Positions 49,601 through 60,809 of a stretch of 64,000 bases of DNA are shown piece by piece (position 1 is the stretch's first letter; each line of letters opens with the position of its first letter). The stretch comes from Tillandsia leiboldiana (Eukaryota; Streptophyta; Magnoliopsida; Poales; Bromeliaceae): contig CM055074.1 in the NCBI GenBank assembly GCA_029204045.2, forward strand, positions 17,535,164-17,599,163. The letters are read 5' to 3'. The notes under the pieces were generated by a model. That model saw nothing but the letters and a program-made list of their open reading frames with translations. It ran no database searches and was not told where the DNA came from. Both the position numbers and the translations under genes were made by a program.

Positions 49601-49720
49601 AATACCTCACAGGGTCCATATGTAGCATCCTTTGATGCACCATGGGCCAGACACACCAACAACAGGTGTTATACACAATGGATTCACCGGAAAGGTTGCA
49701 TGGGAACCTGGACCACTACA
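46659..49720 (-). repeat. B right (5') LTR
   Basis: 3062 bp, from TGTCACGCCCCGGGTG to GGACCACTACA. The TATA box (inverse) is at 49092-49099. It has no insertion, so it shows the uninterrupted site of C (ACGTGTCCCGGCGCTAAAG at about 49228). Its first 230 bp on the minus strand also match the start of F's LTR at 57150, so B and F are one family or close relatives. Confidence 0.93.
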
Positions 49721-49725
49721 AAAAC

Positions 49726-50587
49726 AGCGAGAGCTGTCCACACAAAAGAACATGAAATTAACGGTGCGTCGGGATGGTACAACTGTCAAACCAAGCACAG
49801 TTTTTGACTGGGGCCAAAAGGACAAATGCTCATATTGAATATGGTAAAAATATCCAACTTTCCTTTTCCCCGCGAAACGCCCAGATCAGCGAGAAAACTG
49901 CACAAGAGTTGAACGCGGCGTAAATGGAGACCTCAAAATACACCACTTGCTATTTTGCAAAACAGCCTGGGAAAATAGGGATTTTCACCTATGCGCAGTC
50001 CTCTAAAAAATCCAAAAAAATGACGGCTGCGATCCTCGCGAAGAGTAGATACAAATCGAGTACTTATACGCCCCGTTCCAACACCCGTAGGCCGAGATAT
50101 GGAAAGAACACTCCACCACTGTCCAAAATAGTGCCACAGTAAAATAGGTCAAAAGATGCCTCGAAAACCCTACCAAAATCTCGAAACGAAGCGAAGTGAT
50201 CATTACAGAAATCGAAGGCCTACCTCTTAAGAACACGCTGACGTAAAAATCGTCCAAAAATTCCTTCGGGGTAGCACAAGGGAGCCCTTGGACTGAACAG
50301 CGACGAAAAAGGCCACCGAAATGGAAATGCCGAAGCGCGCCGAGTCGCCGAGATAGTCGATGCCGCGGCCTCCTAAAATCCCACAAAACCTTCAAGAGAT
50401 GGGGAACAAGGTGAGGAAAAACTTCACCTGAGGTTGCTCCTGGGAAAATGCCCAAAAACCCAGAGAAAAGGGAGGGGGGAGGCCTATTTATAGCCTCAGC
50501 CCAAAAATCCAACTTTCAGATTTTTGGGTCGAAGTTTCGGGCGCCCGAATGTTTCGGGTCCCAAAATTGCGCCCAAAGGAGCCCATG
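49726..50587 (-). mobile_element. A0: LTR fragment (right part) with promoter
   Basis: This is the continuation of the 13933-15443 LTR after B. It carries an inverse TATA box (TATTTATA, 50485-50492) and, 45 bp upstream on the minus strand, TTCGGGCGCCCGAA (50536-50549), the same arrangement as in B. It is cut at 50587 by G; the rest of A0 must lie beyond the window. There is no coding. Confidence 0.8.
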
Positions 50588-52761
50588 TGTCACGCCCCAG
50601 GGGTTTAAAATAAGCGGAAAATGTGTACATTTTTTTTTTTTCTATAAGTACACCCGCCGGGCACGTGCGCAGATCCGCCACATACGCGAGAGTCCTTGAT
50701 AAGCCAGGCAGAGTGACCCTTGCGCATGCACGGCGTAGGGAAGTACAATAACACTTTAACCACACTAGCTAAGTACGAAAGAGAAAGGAGAAAGTAGCCA
50801 ATCGACATTTCTAATAAGGCCACCAAGTTTAGAAAGGATAAATACACGGGTTGTAAAACGGTGGCCACACGACACCTAAATTTTATTAAATATTTTCGCA
50901 ATCTTTTTACTTGATTTGAAAAGAGTGGCCGAATCAACAACTAGTAAGGGAATAACGTTCATCCACGATAAAACAAAGTTCAAACCCAACATCCACAATA
51001 ATGCATCACACGCACATAAGCTAACTAACCGAAATAATCAAAACATAAGTAAAAGAAAGGTCACCAGCCCTTAATCGGGGGCTAAAAACCTCGAGTCGCG
51101 GCCTCACCATCGTCCCGGATCCCACCCCTGTCCGAACCTGTCATAGTGTGGGAAGTCAGTGACCCAAGAGTAAGAGGTAGATGTAAAACATGTAAGATGC
51201 TATAAGTACTGAAAAGAAAGCAAACCGATAAACCAGAGCATCCAAAACTCCCCCTCATGAATCCACAGTACCCCTGTACGTCAGAACGGAACACCTGCCA
51301 AAAGGTCTAAAGACCCCCAGCGAACAGAAACACCTTGCTCTCACCTTGGTGCTTTTAACCCCTCTACGGTACTTGTGCAGCACCTTAAGTAACCGTAAGG
51401 GGTCCCCACCACGTCACCTTGTGGGGTACACGGGTCAACGTACCACCTATTCGGAAAAGTACACCGATGCGGTGGCCAAACCGCTGGTGTGCGCGTAAGC
51501 AGCCATGAGCATAAAGACAGAAGTCGGTGTGTGATATAGAGCACCGCGACACCAGTCGCAACAGATAGTAATAAAGGGATACTCATGCGAAAAGGGGTTA
51601 GTTGAAAACCATCAGCACATCTACTTTACTCTTACATAGAACATGATGAGACCTCACTTTAAAAAGGACACACAAAAAGGGTACCCACCTTGAATCGCGT
51701 TGAACAGAACACCTGAAACTGTCCTGCGCCCTTGCACGACTCCCGGACCCCTAAAAGTCCCCAACGAAAAACATCAGTAACACCTAACTTAAAAACCCAG
51801 ACCACCCGAGTAGAGAAACGAACGAGGAGACGCACAGGTGGACACAGAGACCGGGCGGCGGAGCTTGACAACCCTGCGCGGGCGATTTCCTCGCGTGGTG
51901 CGCGTTGCGGAGCGACCCTGCGCGGGCACCAGCCCCGCGCGGCAAGTTCCCCGCGCGGACGCGCGCTGCCTGCGGGCAGCGCCCAGCGCGGCACCAGCCC
52001 GTGCGGTGCGGCCCCGCCCGTGCGGCGGCCCCGCGCGGGCGGCGGCCCCGCGCGGTGTGCTGCACCGTATGTGGTGCGGCCCCGCGTGGCAAGAGGTGCG
52101 GCGGTGGCGGTGACGCGACGAACGGCGAAACCCTAAAAGCCCAAGAAAACCCAACCAAGAATGACGAAAACACAATAACTACCGCTTACCTTGATCTATT
52201 GGAGAAGATGATCTGTTCCGGTTCCTCGCGGTGGTGAGGATCCGGATCCGCTCCCCGCTAACGGTAACGTCTCGTTCCCGGCTTTCGGCACGTTGATCGA
52301 AGAAGATTCGGGTTTCGCTTTCCTTTTTCTCTCTTTTCTCTCCGATTAGGGTTTCATTTTTCTTGGAGGGTAATTAATATAATATCATTAATTTCCCTTT
52401 TCTCATACGTACAATAAATCCCAAAATGCGATAAACGGGATTCTCTAACTAACTTCTAGATAAGAGTGCTACCTAAGCCAAGTTCTAAACCAGTCGGCGC
52501 GGATTTTGATGCACCAAAGCCTTAACGGGTTCGACTTATCCCATCATACCCGTTAACACAAAAGACTCAATCCGGGAGATCCGTAAGTCGAATTTCGGAT
52601 CCGATCGTTCCGCCGTTCACCATTTCTCGGCCTCTATTATGGAAAAATATTCGCAAACCACGACGGTCTACCCAGGAAAACACGATGATTTATTTCCCCT
52701 AATAACTAAATTATTCAACAAGAATTAAAAGAAAAACAAGATAGGTCGTGATATTACGTCA
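50588..52761 (-). mobile_element. Element G 3' LTR (2174 bp)
   Basis: It starts TGTCACGCCCCAGGGG and ends ATATTACGTCA, i.e. the LTR runs TGACGTAATAT ... GGGGCGTGACA on the minus strand. A polypurine tract (TTAAGGGGTGTA) follows at 52762-52775. 51865-52100 is a CGCGCGG-rich stretch, like that in H. A candidate 5-bp target CCATG precedes it, but the other side is outside the window. Confidence 0.85.
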
Positions 52762-52775
52762 TACACCCCTTAAAA

Positions 52776-55626
52776 GAAGTTTCGTCCTCGAAACTTAACC
52801 TCAATCCTCGCTAAACAAGTTTGGGAAACACTCTCTCATCTTTGATTCCAATTCCCAAGTTGCTTCACGCTCCTTGTGATTACTCCATAGCACCTTCACA
52901 TAGGGAATAATCCGGTTGTGCAACTTTTTGTCCTCACGAGCCAAGATTCGGATCGGTGTTTCATAAAAGCTCAAATCCTCTCGAAGCTCAATAGCTGAAA
53001 TATCAAGAACATGCGACGGATCAGGGAGGCATTTCCGAAGCATCTAAACATGAAACACGTTGTGCACCCGATCGAGGTTTGGCGGCAAGGCTAAACGATA
53101 AGCTACTGGGCCAACGCGCTCCAAGATTTCAAAAGGTCCAACGAACCGCGGGCTCAACTTGCCTCTCAAACCGAAATGTTTGGTCCCTTTGGATGGCAAA
53201 CCCGGAGCAACACGTGCTCTCCTTCCTGGAACTCCAAATCGCGTCGCCTCTGGTTTGCATAGCTTTTCTGCCGACTCGGGCGGTCAACAACCGCTGTCTG
53301 ATAAGGCGCAGCTTTGCCTCGGTCTCCTCTACTAAGTCCGGTCCCAGGAACTTCCGCTTCCCCTAAATCATTCCAACAAATAGGGGATCGACATCGACGC
53401 CCGTAAAATGCTTCGTACAACGCCATCTGAATGCTGGCCTGGTAACTGTTGTTGTAAGCAAACTGCACAAGAGGTAGGTAGCGTGCCCATCCCTCACCCA
53501 AATCGAGCACGCATGCGCGGAGCATATCTTCAAGAATTTGGATTACCCGTTCCGACTGTCCGTCACTCTGGGGGTGGAAAGCTGTGTTAAAGTGCAGTTT
53601 GGTCCCCAGAGCCGGCTGCAAACTCTGCCAAAAGTTTGACACAAACCGCGTATCTCTATCTGAAGTAATCAATGCCGGCACCCCGTGCAATCTCACAGCC
53701 TCGTTGATGTAGGCTTGCTCCAAACGGTCTCGAGTCCACGTCGTATGGATAGGTAGGAAATGAGCCAACTTCCTCAAACGGTCCACTACGTCCCGGATCG
53801 CGTCGTGACCTTGTGGCGATCGGGGAAAACCAGTGACGTAATCCATGGCGATCCGCTCCCATTTTCATTCCGGCACTAGTAGAGGTTGAAGTTTCCCCGC
53901 CGGGCGATGATGTTCGGCTTTTACTTGTTGGCAAACCAAACAGTGTGCCACAAACCGCGTCACGTCCCCCTTCAGTTTAGGCCACCAAAAGGTCTGTTTA
54001 AAGTCTTTATACATCTTCGTGCCACCTGGGTGCGCCGTATAGGGAGCACTATGCGCCTCTGTCAATATTTCATCCTTCAAATCCGGTAGATTAGGCACAC
54101 AAATACGTCCTCGGAACCATACCATGTTGTCCGTAGCAATCGAAAAGTCGCCCCCTTGGTCCGAAGAAATCTTGTTCCGCACGAGCTGTAATTGAGTGTC
54201 TGCCATCTGACCTTTCAGGATTTTCTCAAACAAGGCAGGCTTGACTACCAAGGACCAAAGCTGCGTAACCGTACCTGCCGGTACTACCTCCGGTCTCATT
54301 CGTGAGAAATTCGCGACTAAACGGTCCTGCTGAGTAATAGCGTTCACCGACAACTCCCCCGTCTGTCCCTTCCTGCTCAGGGCGTCAGCTACTATGTTAG
54401 CCTTTCCGGGGTGGTAATGAATGGACAAATCGTAGTCCTTCAGCAACTCCAACCAGCGTCTCTGACGCAAGTTCAATTCCTTCTGCGTGAACAAATATTT
54501 AAGACTCTGGTGATCAGAAAACACATTGCAATGAGCTCCGTAAAGGTAATGTCTCCAAAGTTTCAAAGCAAAAACGACTGCTGCAAGTTCCAAGTCGTGT
54601 GAAGGGTAGTTCTGCTCGTAATCCTTGAGTTGTCTTGATGTGTAGGCTATAACCTTCCCCTGTTGCATCAGTACGCTTCCAAGACCGTTCCGTGATGCAT
54701 CGCAATAAACCTCAAAATCCTCACCGGGTTTCGGTAGTGTAAGCACGGATGCCTGTGTTAGCCTGTCCTTGAGTTCCTCGAAGCTCTCCTGGCATTGAGC
54801 CGTCTAAATAAATTTCTCCCCTTTCCGAGTTAAATGATTTAGGGGAGTGGCGATTTTAGAGAAACCCTCCACGAAGCGCCTATAGTACCCCGTCAAACCT
54901 ACGAAACTTCGGATTTCCGTTACCGTTGTCGGTCGGGGCCAGTTAATTACGGATTCCACTTACTTCGGATCCACCGAAATTCCCGACGTCAAAACTATGT
55001 GCCCCAAGAAGTCCACCTCGCGGAGCCAGAACTCACACTTTTTGAGTTTAGCAAACAATTTATGGTCCCTGAGAGTCTGAAGAATTACCCGCAAGTGCTC
55101 CTCATGCTCCTCGTCCGTATGTGAGTAAACCAGGATGTCATCAATAAAGACCACTACGAATTGGTCTAAGAGAGGTCTGAATATCCTGTTCATCATATCC
55201 ATGAATACCGCTGGGGCGTTGATAAGCCCAAACGGCATCACTGTAAACTCGTAGTGGCTGTATCGAGTCCGAAAGGCTGTTTTAGGGATATCCTCACCTC
55301 GAACTCTAAGCTGGTGGTAGCCGGACTACAGATCGATCTTTGAGAATACTGTTACTCCTTGTAGTTGGTTGAATAGGTCATCGATCCGCGGCAGGGGATA
55401 TTTGTTTTTCACTGTGACCTTGTTTATCTCTCGATAGTCAATACACAGGCGCAAGCTCCCGTCCTTCTTTCGTACGTAGAGTGCGGGTGCGCCCCAAGGC
55501 GACACACTTGATTTGATGAACCCCTTATCCAGAAGGTCTTCTAGTTGTGCTTTCGGTTCCTTCAATTCTGCGAAAGCCATTTTGTACGGTGCCCTTTGTG
55601 ATGGGTTGCGTGCCTGGAAGAAGCTC
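52776..55626 (-). pseudogene. G pol remnant: RT, RNase H, integrase, chromodomain
   Basis: Reading minus from 55626: RT (YKMAFAELKEPKAQLEDLL; LCIDYREINKVTVKNKYPLP; PFGLINAPAVFMDMMN; FIDDILVYS at about 55150), RNase H (FEVYCDASRNGLGSVLMQ, 54710; FSDHQSLKYLF), integrase zinc domain (YTAHPGGTKMY, HCLVCQQVK, about 53940), core (MDYVTGFPR, LITSDRDTRF, SDGQSERVIQILEDM), GPY/F region and chromodomain (YVKVLWSNHKEREATWE) ending at 52801. Stops break it near 55327 (CAG to TAG in DLQSGY), 54960, 54806 (TGG to TAG) and 53863 (TGG to TGA). Gag and protease are not in the window because H is inserted at 55627. Confidence 0.9.
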
Positions 55627-57149
55627 TGTAATATCATAGATTTTTGTAACACTTTATACCTCATGCTAATAAAGTTTCCGTTTAAAAGTAACTAATGTAA
55701 CGGGTTTACTTAAGTCGATAATTTGGAGGTGCGGGTATTTTTCTGCGATAGAGCTCGGAAAACGGAGAACGACAGTGCGATCGGATCCGGATTCCGACTT
55801 ACGGAACTCCCGGAAAAGGGTAGAAAGTGATCGCAATGGCCAGGGGGTGCATCGAAATCCGCGTAAGTGATTTGGCACGCTTTCCGAGGAAAAAGAGGGA
55901 TTTATCTTTAAAGAATTATCTTTAAAGAATTATCCCGAAGGATTTTATCTGAGGGATTAATTAATTAAGGAATTAATTAATTAGGATTCTAAAATACCCG
56001 ATATAGTGTTTTGTCGTAGATAAAAGATTAAATTGTGACTTCTCACGAAAGAAAGAAAAAGAAAAGGAAAAAAGGCGAAACCCTAACCGGAAGGAAACGA
56101 GAGGAAGGAACGAGCGAAAGAAAAGGGAAAAGGCGAAACCCTAATCGGAAGGAAACGGTGGGAAAGAAGGAGAAGGCGAAAGGACCCCAAACCCTCCCGA
56201 CGAGCGTGTCGAAGCCGGGAGCGTGAACGGGTCACCATCTCCGACGATTAGAGGTAAGCTAGATTTATTTTCGTATGGTTTCGCTCGGTTTTTGGTTGGG
56301 TCTTTTGCGGAGTCTTAGGAGTAGCCGTTTGCTACCCTATGCGTCGCCGCCGTGAAGCCCTAGGGCATCGCCGCCGCGACAGTGATACGCGCCGCGCAGG
56401 GACGGTACCCGCGCGGCCGCGGCTAGTGCCGCGCGGGACCAAGGTCCCAACGTGGCCGCGGCTAGGGTAAGCGCCGCGCGGGGCCGGTGCCCGCGTGGCC
56501 GCGGCGAGTGCCGCGCGGGCGGGGGCCCGCGCGACCGAGGCGCGCGCCGCGCGGGGCCCATGCCCGCGCGGCCGCAACCGGTGCCGCGCGGGCGGGCACC
56601 CGCGCGGCGACGGCGCATGCCGCGCGGGGCCATGCCCGTGCGGCTGCGATTCGTACCGCGCGGGCGGGCGCCCGCTCGGCGGCGGCAGCGCATGCCGCGC
56701 GGGGCCATGCAAGTGCCGCGCGGGGCTGGGGCCCGCGCGGCCGTACGACCGCAACGTCGCGGTGGCGGCCGCGTCGCTCGGCGCGTGCGGGCGCCACCGC
56801 CGGGTCAAGTTGTCACTAGTGTTTTTGAGTTTTTGGGCTCAGTTTATCTACTGTTATATTTCTGATCTGACCGCGGCTCTTTTGGGGACTACTTCTAGTT
56901 CCGGGCGTCAACAGAGAGCAAGGTTCGGTCTCCGCAGTGCAGTTTTCGCACAATCGAGGTGGGTAGTTTTGGTTATTACCGGCGTGGTGTCGTTCCCGAA
57001 TATTCGTTTTGATAAAGTAGATCTGTTTGGTAATTTGACTAATCCCGTAGCATGTGAATCCCTTGTATTATGTTAATCAAAGCGGCTGCGGTCGCAGGAT
57101 CGTTAGACTATTCTGACTAAAGCGGCTGAGGTCGCAACGCTATTATGAC
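55627..57149 (+). mobile_element. Element H: first part of a plus-strand LTR, same family as G
   Basis: It begins TGTAATATCATAG, comparable to G's TGACGTAATATCACG. It shares with the G LTR the blocks GATCGGATCCG...ATTCCGACTTACGGA, GAAACCCTAATCGGA and a GAAGCCGGGA segment before GAGGTAAGC. It is inserted in G's RT/protease region (candidate target AGCTC, 55622-55626) and is itself cut by F at 57150. No coding. AAAGAATTATC is repeated at 55912-55933. Confidence 0.75.
56385..56765. repeat. GC-rich tandem array of 36-45 bp in the H LTR
   Basis: About ten copies of a unit built on GTGCCGCGCGGG and CCCGCGCGGCCGC, alternating orientation so that the array is full of short inverted repeats. It opens long Ala/Arg/Pro frames on several strands that are not genes. 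CpG density is far above the surroundings. Confidence 0.85.
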
Positions 57150-60100
57150 TGTAGAGACCCTAAACCCCGTGCAGCTTTCCTGGTGAATACACTGTTTACA
57201 ACACCTAGTGTTGGTGTATCTGGTCCATGGTGCATCAAGGGGATGCCACAGATGGACCCAGTGTGTTATCTTTTACTGTGTTGGCTTTCGGCTGCATTTG
57301 CCGAAATTTTTATAAGGATCAAGGCCAAACAGAGGTTGGAATTGGATTCAGCACGGAAAAACGCGTGAAAACGGCTATTTGCTTGTTAAATTTGGAGTCC
57401 GGATGACCAAAAACGGGCTTCCGGAAGTTTTCGGAACTTTTAGATGCACGGGGGTGTCGGTGGACCGCCGGCTGCCACGTGGCGACCTGTAATTGACCGG
57501 TTCGCGACGTTCGGTCCACGGAGCGGCGCGGCTGGGTGCATGAGCCCGGCGCAGGACACGTGGCAGGCGGGGATTGGCTGGCCTGTGTTGCGCGGTTCAC
57601 TGAATTTGACCGGCGGGTGCACTGTTTGAGCGCCGGTGCAGGAATTCTGGGCGGGACCACGTTTCGGTCTCCGATTGGCGGGCGCTGGGGGCTCGGTCCA
57701 CGGAGTTCCCCGCGCGGGTGCATAGACCCGGCGCAGGGACACGTGGCAGCAGCTGAGTGGCGGGCTCAGTTCGCGCGGCGCACGGGATGCGTGGGGACCC
57801 GCCTCGGGACAGAGGGCGCACAGGGGGGCGCTGACGCGGCTGTCGGCCGCACTCGAGTGCGCCACGCGTCGCAACGCGAGCGGTGGCCGTACTCGAGTGC
57901 GCCACGCGTCAGCGCGCGGTTGGTGGTCCGTGCCTACCCCGCTGACCGCGGGACGGACGCGTGGCGCGCTGCGGGACCTCTGCACCGCTGTTCCCTGTTG
58001 TGGGGTGACGTGGCGTCACCTGGGACTTCCGGGCGCGTCGGACGGGGATTGTCTGACCGGATTTCCGGGCGCAAGGCGCCCGGATCTTGCGCCCGAAAAC
58101 CCGGCCCACTTCAGCCTTTGGGCTGTGCCTATAAATAGGCTTCCTGGGTTCTTTTTCTACCTTTTTACTCTCCTTTTCCCTGTGAAGCCTTCAGAGGAGT
58201 TCTTCCCCACACCGAGCACTACCCTTTGGAGGAATTTGAGGATTTTCGGAGGCACGCATCCCGAGGCTAACCATTTTTCGGCGCGGCGCGACGCTTGTTC
58301 ATCTTCGACCCGCTTCGTCCCTCTGCAGTGTTTGGGCTCTCCCGACTCACCCCGACCTCCTTTTTCGACGATTTTTGCGCCATCGGACTCTTGACAGGTA
58401 GGACTTCAACTCCTGTGTTTTGAGCTTCCTCGATTTCCGTGTTGATCTTAGAGTTTTCCGAGCTCCCTTTTGACCCCTTTTTCTTCGCGGATATTTGGAC
58501 AGCACTGCGGTGTTCTTGCTGTAGCTTTGCGCACAGGCATCGGATCAAGACGATTCAAAAGGCAAAATTCATCTACTCTTCGCAGGGAATCTCCTGAATT
58601 TTTTTCAGATTTTTCTGGATTTTGCACGAAGGTGAGAATCTCCTTTTTCTGCGGTTCGTTGTTACAGAAATTTGGTACAGTTTGGTTTGGGGTGCTTCCC
58701 TTGCCGGATTTTTATCTCAGCGTAGAGGACTCCGTTTTGGACGTGCAGGTACTTGTTTCGAAGCTATCGACGCGTAGAACACCGGGGTATTTTATCTGGA
58801 ATTTATTGAGCACTTTCTGCTGGTGAATTATTGGCATCTCTGCGGCTGAATTTTCAGCATGGTATTTCTTGGCAGATTTTGGGAGTTAAGTGTTTTAGTA
58901 ACCTTGTGTTGTACCCAGGGGTTGTTGGACTGTGCTGGACCTGCTAGATTTGGAGTTGCAGTTTTCCTGGTATTTTCAGCTGTAGAGCTTTGGGCAGTTC
59001 AGCGCTTCAGGTGGGTGACCTCTTTTCAAGATCAGCGGACTGTGGACTAATTCTAACTTTAGGGACTTGCATATTTTAATGTTTGATGTCCAGCATGCTA
59101 GAATGTGTAAATTGATGTTCCTGTTGTAGTTAGATGATCCTGTGATTATTTTTCTCCCCTAAGCTATTGATTATTATTATCTTGCTCCCTTCAAGCTGTT
59201 GTTTATTATTTATCTTGGAACTTGACCTAGCACCACTGCCATATGATGCATGTTCAGCCAGACTGTAGAAAACCTCAACTTGGGCTAGGTTTTATTGCTC
59301 TAGACATTCCCACATCACTTTTCTGTATATCACTCTGGACTTAGAGTTCTCCTCGCCCAAGTAGTGGGCCGAGAGGTCGGATTATTGTGGGATGCTTTTA
59401 CACTCGTGTCTGGGGACCGAGTGGAGTTGTTAGCAGTCTGTAGACCAGGTTTCCTTGGGAAAGTGACTTGGGTTGTAGATTTGAGATCTTGAGAGCTATT
59501 TTTAGTGACAGTGAGTCTCGGCTGTGCAGTTTTCCAGCCTGTGTGTGAGACAGTGTTCCTTTGGTTTCAGTCGATCTTGTTGATCGAGGATTTGGATTAT
59601 AGCCTGCATGAGCCACATTTGAGCTCGACAGAGATGCGCGGATACTTTCCTCGGTGGGGTCCCTCCCCTTGAGAGCCACTCCGGAGTTGGGCCTGTTCTT
59701 CTATCGCGACTTGTCGACGCAGTGTTCCCTCTGGCTGGGCCAGTTAGTGGCAGTCACGGACACAGTCCCTCTGGCTGGGCCAGTTAGTGGCAGTCACGGA
59801 CGCCCTACGTAAGTCCGGTCCCCCGGGACGTGACGGCAGTAGGTAGGCGCAGGTTTGACTGGACCCTATGCGGCAGTCAGTTGAGATTGGGTGATTTGAG
59901 TCGAGAGCTAGTTGTAGCATCATGTTCTTTCTGTCCCAATTTTGAGCATCTAGATAGAGGCATAGTAGCTGTAGAGATTACTTTACCAGCTTTTCCCTTT
60001 CCGCACTGCATTGTTACTTTTTGCCTCTAGTGGACTTAGTGGGCAGACCGTCGGGCTTGTTGGCGGCACCCACTGAGAACTACTTGGGACGTAGTTCTCA

Positions 60101-60512
60101 CACCCGTCGTGGTGTTTTTCCCCAGGGACTTCTTCTTCTGCTCCAGTTCCTGCCGCACCTGTTGCTGACCCGACTGATCGAGGTAAGGGAGTCGCGAGAT
60201 AGATCCCTACCTGTTGTCGCTTGAGAGTAGATGTACCTCCCTACTTTTTGAGAGTTCTTGTCGAGTGACCTTGTAGTGAGGATTGAGTTGTACTCTTCTT
60301 ATTTTGAGAGATATTTGTATTTTGGTGAGGACTCTGGTTGTATATTTTGTTAGAGTTGTATTTATTTTATCCAGCTTTTACTTTATCAGCTCTGATATCT
60401 GTTTAGTGTAGATCTCTTTTGCAGGTTAGTCGCTACGTCTATACGGGACTTCCCGTATGGGCGGCGGATCTGTTGGCGAGCCCGGGTCGCAGTTTCGACC
60501 CGGGGCGTGACA
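57150..60512 (+). mobile_element. Element F 5' LTR (3363 bp)
   Basis: It starts TGTAGAGACC, aligned with B's LTR start, and ends CCCGGGGCGTGACA, directly followed by a primer-binding site. The last 90 bp match C's LTR end (GCGGATCTGTT.GCGAGCCCGGGTCGCAGT-like). It is inserted in H; the likely target is ATGAC (57145-57149), the other side not in view. A 39-bp direct duplication (CCCTCTGGCTGGGCCAGTTA plus following bases) lies at about 59728-59803. Confidence 0.9.
58040..58137 (+). promoter_or_regulatory. F LTR promoter: GC motifs and TATA box
   Basis: TATAAATA at 58130-58137 is preceded by CCGGGCGC, GGCGCCCGG and GCGCCCGAAA copies at 58062-58098, the counterpart of the TTCGGGCGCCCGAA motif in A0 and B. 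Confidence 0.65.
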
Positions 60513-60520
60513 GATTAGAG

Positions 60521-60532
60521 TGGTATCAGAGC
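60521..60532 (+). other. F primer-binding site (initiator-Met tRNA)
   Basis: TGGTATCAGAGC, 8 bp after the LTR end and GATTAGAG. It is identical to the C and D sites. Confidence 0.93.
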
Positions 60533-60809
60533 CTAGGATGTAGGTCATTGCGGACTTAGAAACCCTAGGCTTGTGGTTGGACCCTAGGATGACTTACGTG
60601 AGAGCCGTAATCTTTTAGCGAGAGTCTTGATTGGGTTCCCAACTCTCCCAGTGGATGGGATGAGTGATCGACATGTCTTCCTTCGGTGGCAACTATGTTG
60701 GCTGTAGACAACATAGTACTATGGGAAGGGGGACATGCCCTTTGACTTTCGCTAGATTGGGTCGTGTTTTGTTTGGGGTTCTGACTGTTTCTCTTCTTCC
60801 CTCAGGCGA

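Larger units (their letters stand above)
15444..49720 (-). mobile_element. Element B: complete but dead Ty3/Gypsy retrotransposon, carrying nested insertions
   Basis: B is flanked by a perfect 5-bp duplication AAAAC (15439-15443 and 49721-49725) inside A0. Its LTRs are 3061 bp (15444-18022 plus 29375-29856) and 3062 bp (46659-49720). It has a primer-binding site at 46639-46650, a polypurine tract at 29857-29870, and gag, protease, RT, RNase H, integrase and chromodomain remnants in the order of Tekay/Del chromoviruses. It is interrupted by C, D and a Tourist-like element. About 18 differences in the first 650 bp of the LTR pair (about 2.8%, by eye) make it older than C and D. Confidence 0.93.

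Noticed and set aside
56332..56865. Overlapping Ala/Arg/Pro-rich frames on both strands
   Set aside because: They are produced by the GC-rich tandem array of the H LTR.
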